From positions 1 through 7,642 of the forward strand of contig JAAZNO010000185.1 in the NCBI GenBank assembly GCA_012798275.1: a stretch of 7,642 nt of DNA, read 5' to 3'. The stretch comes from Chloroflexota bacterium (GTDB lineage Bacteria > Chloroflexota > Anaerolineae > B4-G1 > SLSP01). The notes beneath the pieces were generated by a model. It saw only the letters and a list, made by a program, of their open reading frames with translations. It made no database searches and was not told the DNA's origin. Both the position numbers and the translations under genes were made by a program. Below are positions 5,951 to 7,642 of the stretch, in pieces (the first letter of the stretch is position 1; each line of letters opens with the position of its first letter).

Positions 5951-7018
5951 GTGCGTCCGTCGGTCATTCCAGTCCTCAAAGCCTTGCTTGCCGCAGCGCT
6001 CTTCGGCATCAGTGCGCCGCTGTCCAAGACGCTGCTGGGTGAAGTCGCCCCGATCCCGCTGGCCGGTCTGCTCTACCTGGGCAGCGGGCTGACCGCTGCC
6101 GTCCTGTTGGCCTTCCAGCGCCGCACGGCGCCGGAAGGGGAGGCGCGCTTGCAGCGCAGCGATCTCCCCTGGCTGGCAGGGGCCGTGTCGGCAGGCGGGA
6201 TTGCGGCGCCGATCATTTTGATGTTCAGCCTGCGCAGCACTCCCGCCACCACCGCCGCGTTGTTACTCAATTTCGAAAGCGTCGCCACCACACTCATCGC
6301 CGGGTTGATCTTCCACGAGGCCATCGGGCGGAGGACAGGTTGGGCGGTGGGGCTGATCACGCTGGCCAGCATTCTCCTGTCCTGGGATAATAACGGGCAG
6401 TGGGGCCTGGCGCCGGGCGCGCTGGGGATTCTGGCCGCCTGCACGTTGTGGGGACTGGATAATAACTTCACGCGGAACATTTCAGCCCGCAATCCCCTGG
6501 TCATCGTGACCTGGAAAGGACTGGGCGCGGGGACGTTTTCCGTGATCCTGGCGCTGGTGACGGGACAAGCGTTTCCCGCTCCTGCGGTCATGCTGCGCGC
6601 GTTGCTGCTGGGCGGGGTCAGCTATGGCCTGAGCATTATGCTCTTCATCCTCGCTCTCCGCGACCTGGGGGCGGCGCGCACCAGCGCGCTCTTCAGCAGC
6701 GCTCCCTTCATCGGCATGACGCTGGCCTTTGTCCTGTTTCGCGACCCTCTCGCCCCGGCTTTCCTGCTGGCCCTGCCGGTCATGCTCGGCGGCGCCCTGT
6801 TGCTCATCGGGGAGGGCCACCAGCACGAGCATTACCATCCGCGCCTGGTACACGAGCACCGCCATCGGCACGACGACGGCCATCATGCCCATGTCCATGC
6901 CGCCGGCGAAATTCCCGCGCACGGCTGGCATTCACATCCTCACATCCACGAGCCTCAGACCCACACGCATCCTCACACGCCGGATCTCCACCATCAGCAC
7001 CGGCACGAGACCCCTTAG
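5951..7018 (+). CDS. EamA/DMT-family transporter with histidine-rich C-terminal tail
   Basis: This 355-residue inner-membrane protein has two EamA repeats (about residues 7-145 and 154-286), with some ten hydrophobic segments as usual for drug/metabolite transporters. Family-like signatures are LNFESVATTLIAGLIFHEAIG (residues 106-126, the glutamate-centred EamA motif) and WGLDNNFTRNIS (167-178). After G289 comes a hydrophilic tail of 66 residues with 24 histidines, many as HxH. I recall related transporters with such tails, and metal binding is the natural reading, but the transported substrate is unknown. The start is GTG 5951 with AGAGG (5938-5942) eight bases upstream; no better ATG is available before the first helix. 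It begins 42 bases after copA on the same strand, suggesting co-transcription. The tail could bind Zn, Ni or Cu as a buffer or sensor. Confidence 0.87.
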   Translation: MRPSVIPVLKALLAAALFGISAPLSKTLLGEVAPIPLAGLLYLGSGLTAAVLLAFQRRTAPEGEARLQRSDLPWLAGAVSAGGIAAPIILMFSLRSTPATTAALLLNFESVATTLIAGLIFHEAIGRRTGWAVGLITLASILLSWDNNGQWGLAPGALGILAACTLWGLDNNFTRNISARNPLVIVTWKGLGAGTFSVILALVTGQAFPAPAVMLRALLLGGVSYGLSIMLFILALRDLGAARTSALFSSAPFIGMTLAFVLFRDPLAPAFLLALPVMLGGALLLIGEGHQHEHYHPRLVHEHRHRHDDGHHAHVHAAGEIPAHGWHSHPHIHEPQTHTHPHTPDLHHQHRHETP

Positions 7019-7099
7019 CGGCACCATCATGCGGCGGTTTGACCCGGGATCCTGTTCCAGGCGCAATTGCCAATCCTGCACAAAGGAGTATAAAGTCTG
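7019..7099. other. Region after the EamA gene, no feature recognised
   Basis: These 81 bases after the transporter stop contain no convincing gene, and only very short complementary stretches such as CCTG/CAGG. AAAGGAGTATAAAG (7082-7095) looks like a ribosome-binding site, but no good start codon or protein follows it. A clear terminator for the copper cluster is not seen here. Confidence 0.5.
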
Positions 7100-7160
7100 G
7101 CTGAGGATGGAATCCCTAGCCTGACACGGGCCAACCGCGCCGAAGCGCGCGGTTCGGGGA
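7100..7160. repeat. Diverged copy of the GCCTGACAC repeat unit
   Basis: This 61-base stretch aligns without gaps to 7411-7471 with 47 identical positions, most differences being C/T or A/G changes. The shared core is ATGGAA, CCC, GCCTGACAC and GAAGCGCG. It therefore overlaps the end of the 106-base direct repeat and continues into the spacer after it. It shows that the 3' region contains an old, decayed copy besides the two recent ones. Confidence 0.7.
7133..7154. repeat. Hairpin 1 of three: AACCGCGC / GCGCGGTT
   Basis: Eight-base perfect arms at 7133-7140 and 7147-7154 enclose a six-base loop CGAAGC. The corresponding part of the 7411-7471 copy has lost the pairing (CACCGTGC versus GCGTTGTT). 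It is too far from the transporter stop, and lacks a T-run, to be called its terminator. Confidence 0.75.
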
Positions 7161-7177
7161 GTTCGCTTCAGCGAACT
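7160..7177. repeat. Hairpin 2 of three: AGTTCGCT / AGCGAACT
   Basis: Eight-base perfect arms at 7160-7167 and 7170-7177 are separated by only TC, so an RNA hairpin would open the inner pairs to make a normal loop. It lies six bases after hairpin 1. Confidence 0.78.
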
Positions 7178-7187
7178 TGCCCTGTCA

Positions 7188-7209
7188 GCCCCGGAATTCA
7201 TTCCGGGGC
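7188..7209. repeat. Hairpin 3 of three: GCCCCGGAAT / ATTCCGGGGC
   Basis: Ten-base perfect arms at 7188-7197 and 7200-7209 flank TC, the same two-base centre as hairpin 2. It is the strongest of the three stems. It could stop transcription leaving the copper cluster, but no T-run follows, so a Rho-independent terminator is not supported. Confidence 0.82.
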
Positions 7210-7251
7210 GGGCGGTCTGAGCGCGGCCTGAAGTTCGCAGTGCATGTGCCA

Positions 7252-7306
7252 CGTAAGTGATTCTGAGATTCGCTGACGCGCCTATTTTCTGAGAAGATCA
7301 CTTACG
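7252..7306. repeat. 10-base inverted repeat, possible small element ends
   Basis: CGTAAGTGAT (7252-7261) and ATCACTTACG (7297-7306) are exact complements 35 bases apart. Inside, TTCTGAGA occurs twice in direct orientation (starting 7261 and 7287). The structure could be a tiny palindromic element or a remnant of mobile-element ends. No target duplication is obvious. Confidence 0.65.
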
Positions 7307-7324
7307 GATTACGCATTACGCATT
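7302..7324. repeat. TTACGCA heptad repeat
   Basis: TTACGGA, TTACGCA, TTACGCA and TT run without a break, the first unit overlapping the right arm of the preceding inverted repeat. It is a third heptad type in the window and abuts the first copy of the 106-base direct repeat. Confidence 0.75.
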
Positions 7325-7426
7325 TTCCGAGGAGACGTCATGTGCTGGCGCACATCATCCAAGCATGAAAATGTGAGTCGTGAGCAGCGACGGCGACGGC
7401 TCACGGGTCGGCTGGGAATGGAACCC
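7321..7426. repeat. 106-base direct repeat, copy 1
   Basis: It matches 7535-7640 at 103 of 106 positions, differing only at 7328, 7329 and 7359. Internal structure includes the stem ATGTGC/GCACAT (7340-7345 and 7350-7355, loop TGGC) and the stem GTGAGC/GCTCAC (7380-7385 and 7399-7404). Its function is unknown. The two small conserved stems leave room for a structured RNA or a mobile miniature element. Confidence 0.92.
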
Positions 7427-7534
7427 CCCGCCTGACACAAGCCCACCGTGCTGAAGCGCGTTGTTTGAGGACGTAGCCGCCCCGGGGGCCAGGAATTTCT
7501 CATCTGATTCGTGAAATTCGGGTTCATTCGAGGC
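7427..7534. other. Spacer between the two direct-repeat copies
   Basis: The first part (to about 7471) resembles 7116-7160, so it belongs to the same larger repeat unit. Further on are the stem GAATTTC/GAAATTC (7493-7499 and 7513-7519) and loose ATTCG-type repeats. No gene is recognisable on either strand. Confidence 0.55.
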
Positions 7535-7640
7535 CATTTTCGCAGGAGACGTCATGTGCTGGCGCACATCATGCAAGCATGAAAATGTGAGTCGTGAGCA
7601 GCGACGGCGACGGCTCACGGGTCGGCTGGGAATGGAACCC
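7535..7640. repeat. 106-base direct repeat, copy 2 (reaches window end)
   Basis: This is the second copy, 214 bases downstream of the first and in the same orientation. In this copy CATGC/GCATG (7570-7574 and 7577-7581) forms an extra perfect mini-palindrome because it has G at 7573. The window ends two bases after the match breaks, so more units may follow. Confidence 0.92.
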
Positions 7641-7642
7641 AC

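Noticed and set aside
6932..7252. Minus-strand open frame with a GAVGPCQARDSI stretch resembling the one in the 3' repeats
   Set aside because: The likeness is explained by the shared GCCTGACAC DNA repeat. The rest overlaps the end of the transporter gene and three palindromes.
7355..7642. Minus-strand open frame through the 106-base repeats
   Set aside because: Both repeat copies read as similar arginine-rich peptides, but there is no recognisable domain, the stretch is repetitive and contains stems. A non-coding repeat is the simpler reading.
7321..7642. CRISPR array
   Set aside because: The repeat is 106 bases with a period of 214, far too long, with only two near-identical copies, and no cas gene is visible.

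Overview
This 7,642-base, GC-rich window most likely comes from a free-living bacterium. The intergenic spaces carry 7-base repeat arrays and small palindromes (units TGGTTGC, GGGTAAT/GGGTGAT and TTACGCA), a style I associate with Chloroflexota such as Anaerolineae and relatives. That placement is inference from repeat style and protein flavour, not a demonstrated match.

Layout. Positions 1-669 (+) hold the C-terminal five-sixths of an exonuclease III/AP endonuclease (xth), cut by the window edge at its catalytic glutamate. It converges on a complete MOT1-family molybdate/sulfate transporter on the minus strand (709-1830). A spacer of about 370 bases (1831-2199) then holds a heptad repeat, a possible minus-strand promoter, a near-consensus plus-strand promoter (TTGACA, 17 bases, TATAGT) and a C-run/G-run palindrome that looks like a CsoR operator.

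Positions 2200-7018 form one same-strand gene cluster: csoR (copper-sensing repressor), a DoxX-family membrane protein, a 67-residue CopZ-type copper chaperone, the copper-exporting P1B ATPase CopA, and an EamA/DMT transporter with a 66-residue tail carrying 24 histidines. The expected logic is that copper releases CsoR from the operator, CopZ carries Cu(I), and CopA pumps it out using ATP. The DoxX protein and the His-rich transporter are accessory members whose roles the sequence does not settle.

The most unusual feature is a repeat family that runs through this operon. Degenerate GGGTAAT/GGGTGAT inverted repeats lie before copZ, between copZ and copA, and also in frame inside copA, where 23 codons sit between the phosphorylation motif and the ATP-binding domain. 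CopA also has a second metal-binding domain whose CxxC has become DxxD.

Positions 7019-7642 show no convincing gene. They hold a chain of three near-perfect hairpins, a 10-base inverted repeat, another heptad array, a 106-base direct repeat (103 of 106 bases identical, 214 bases apart, the second copy reaching the window end) and a diverged relative of part of that unit.
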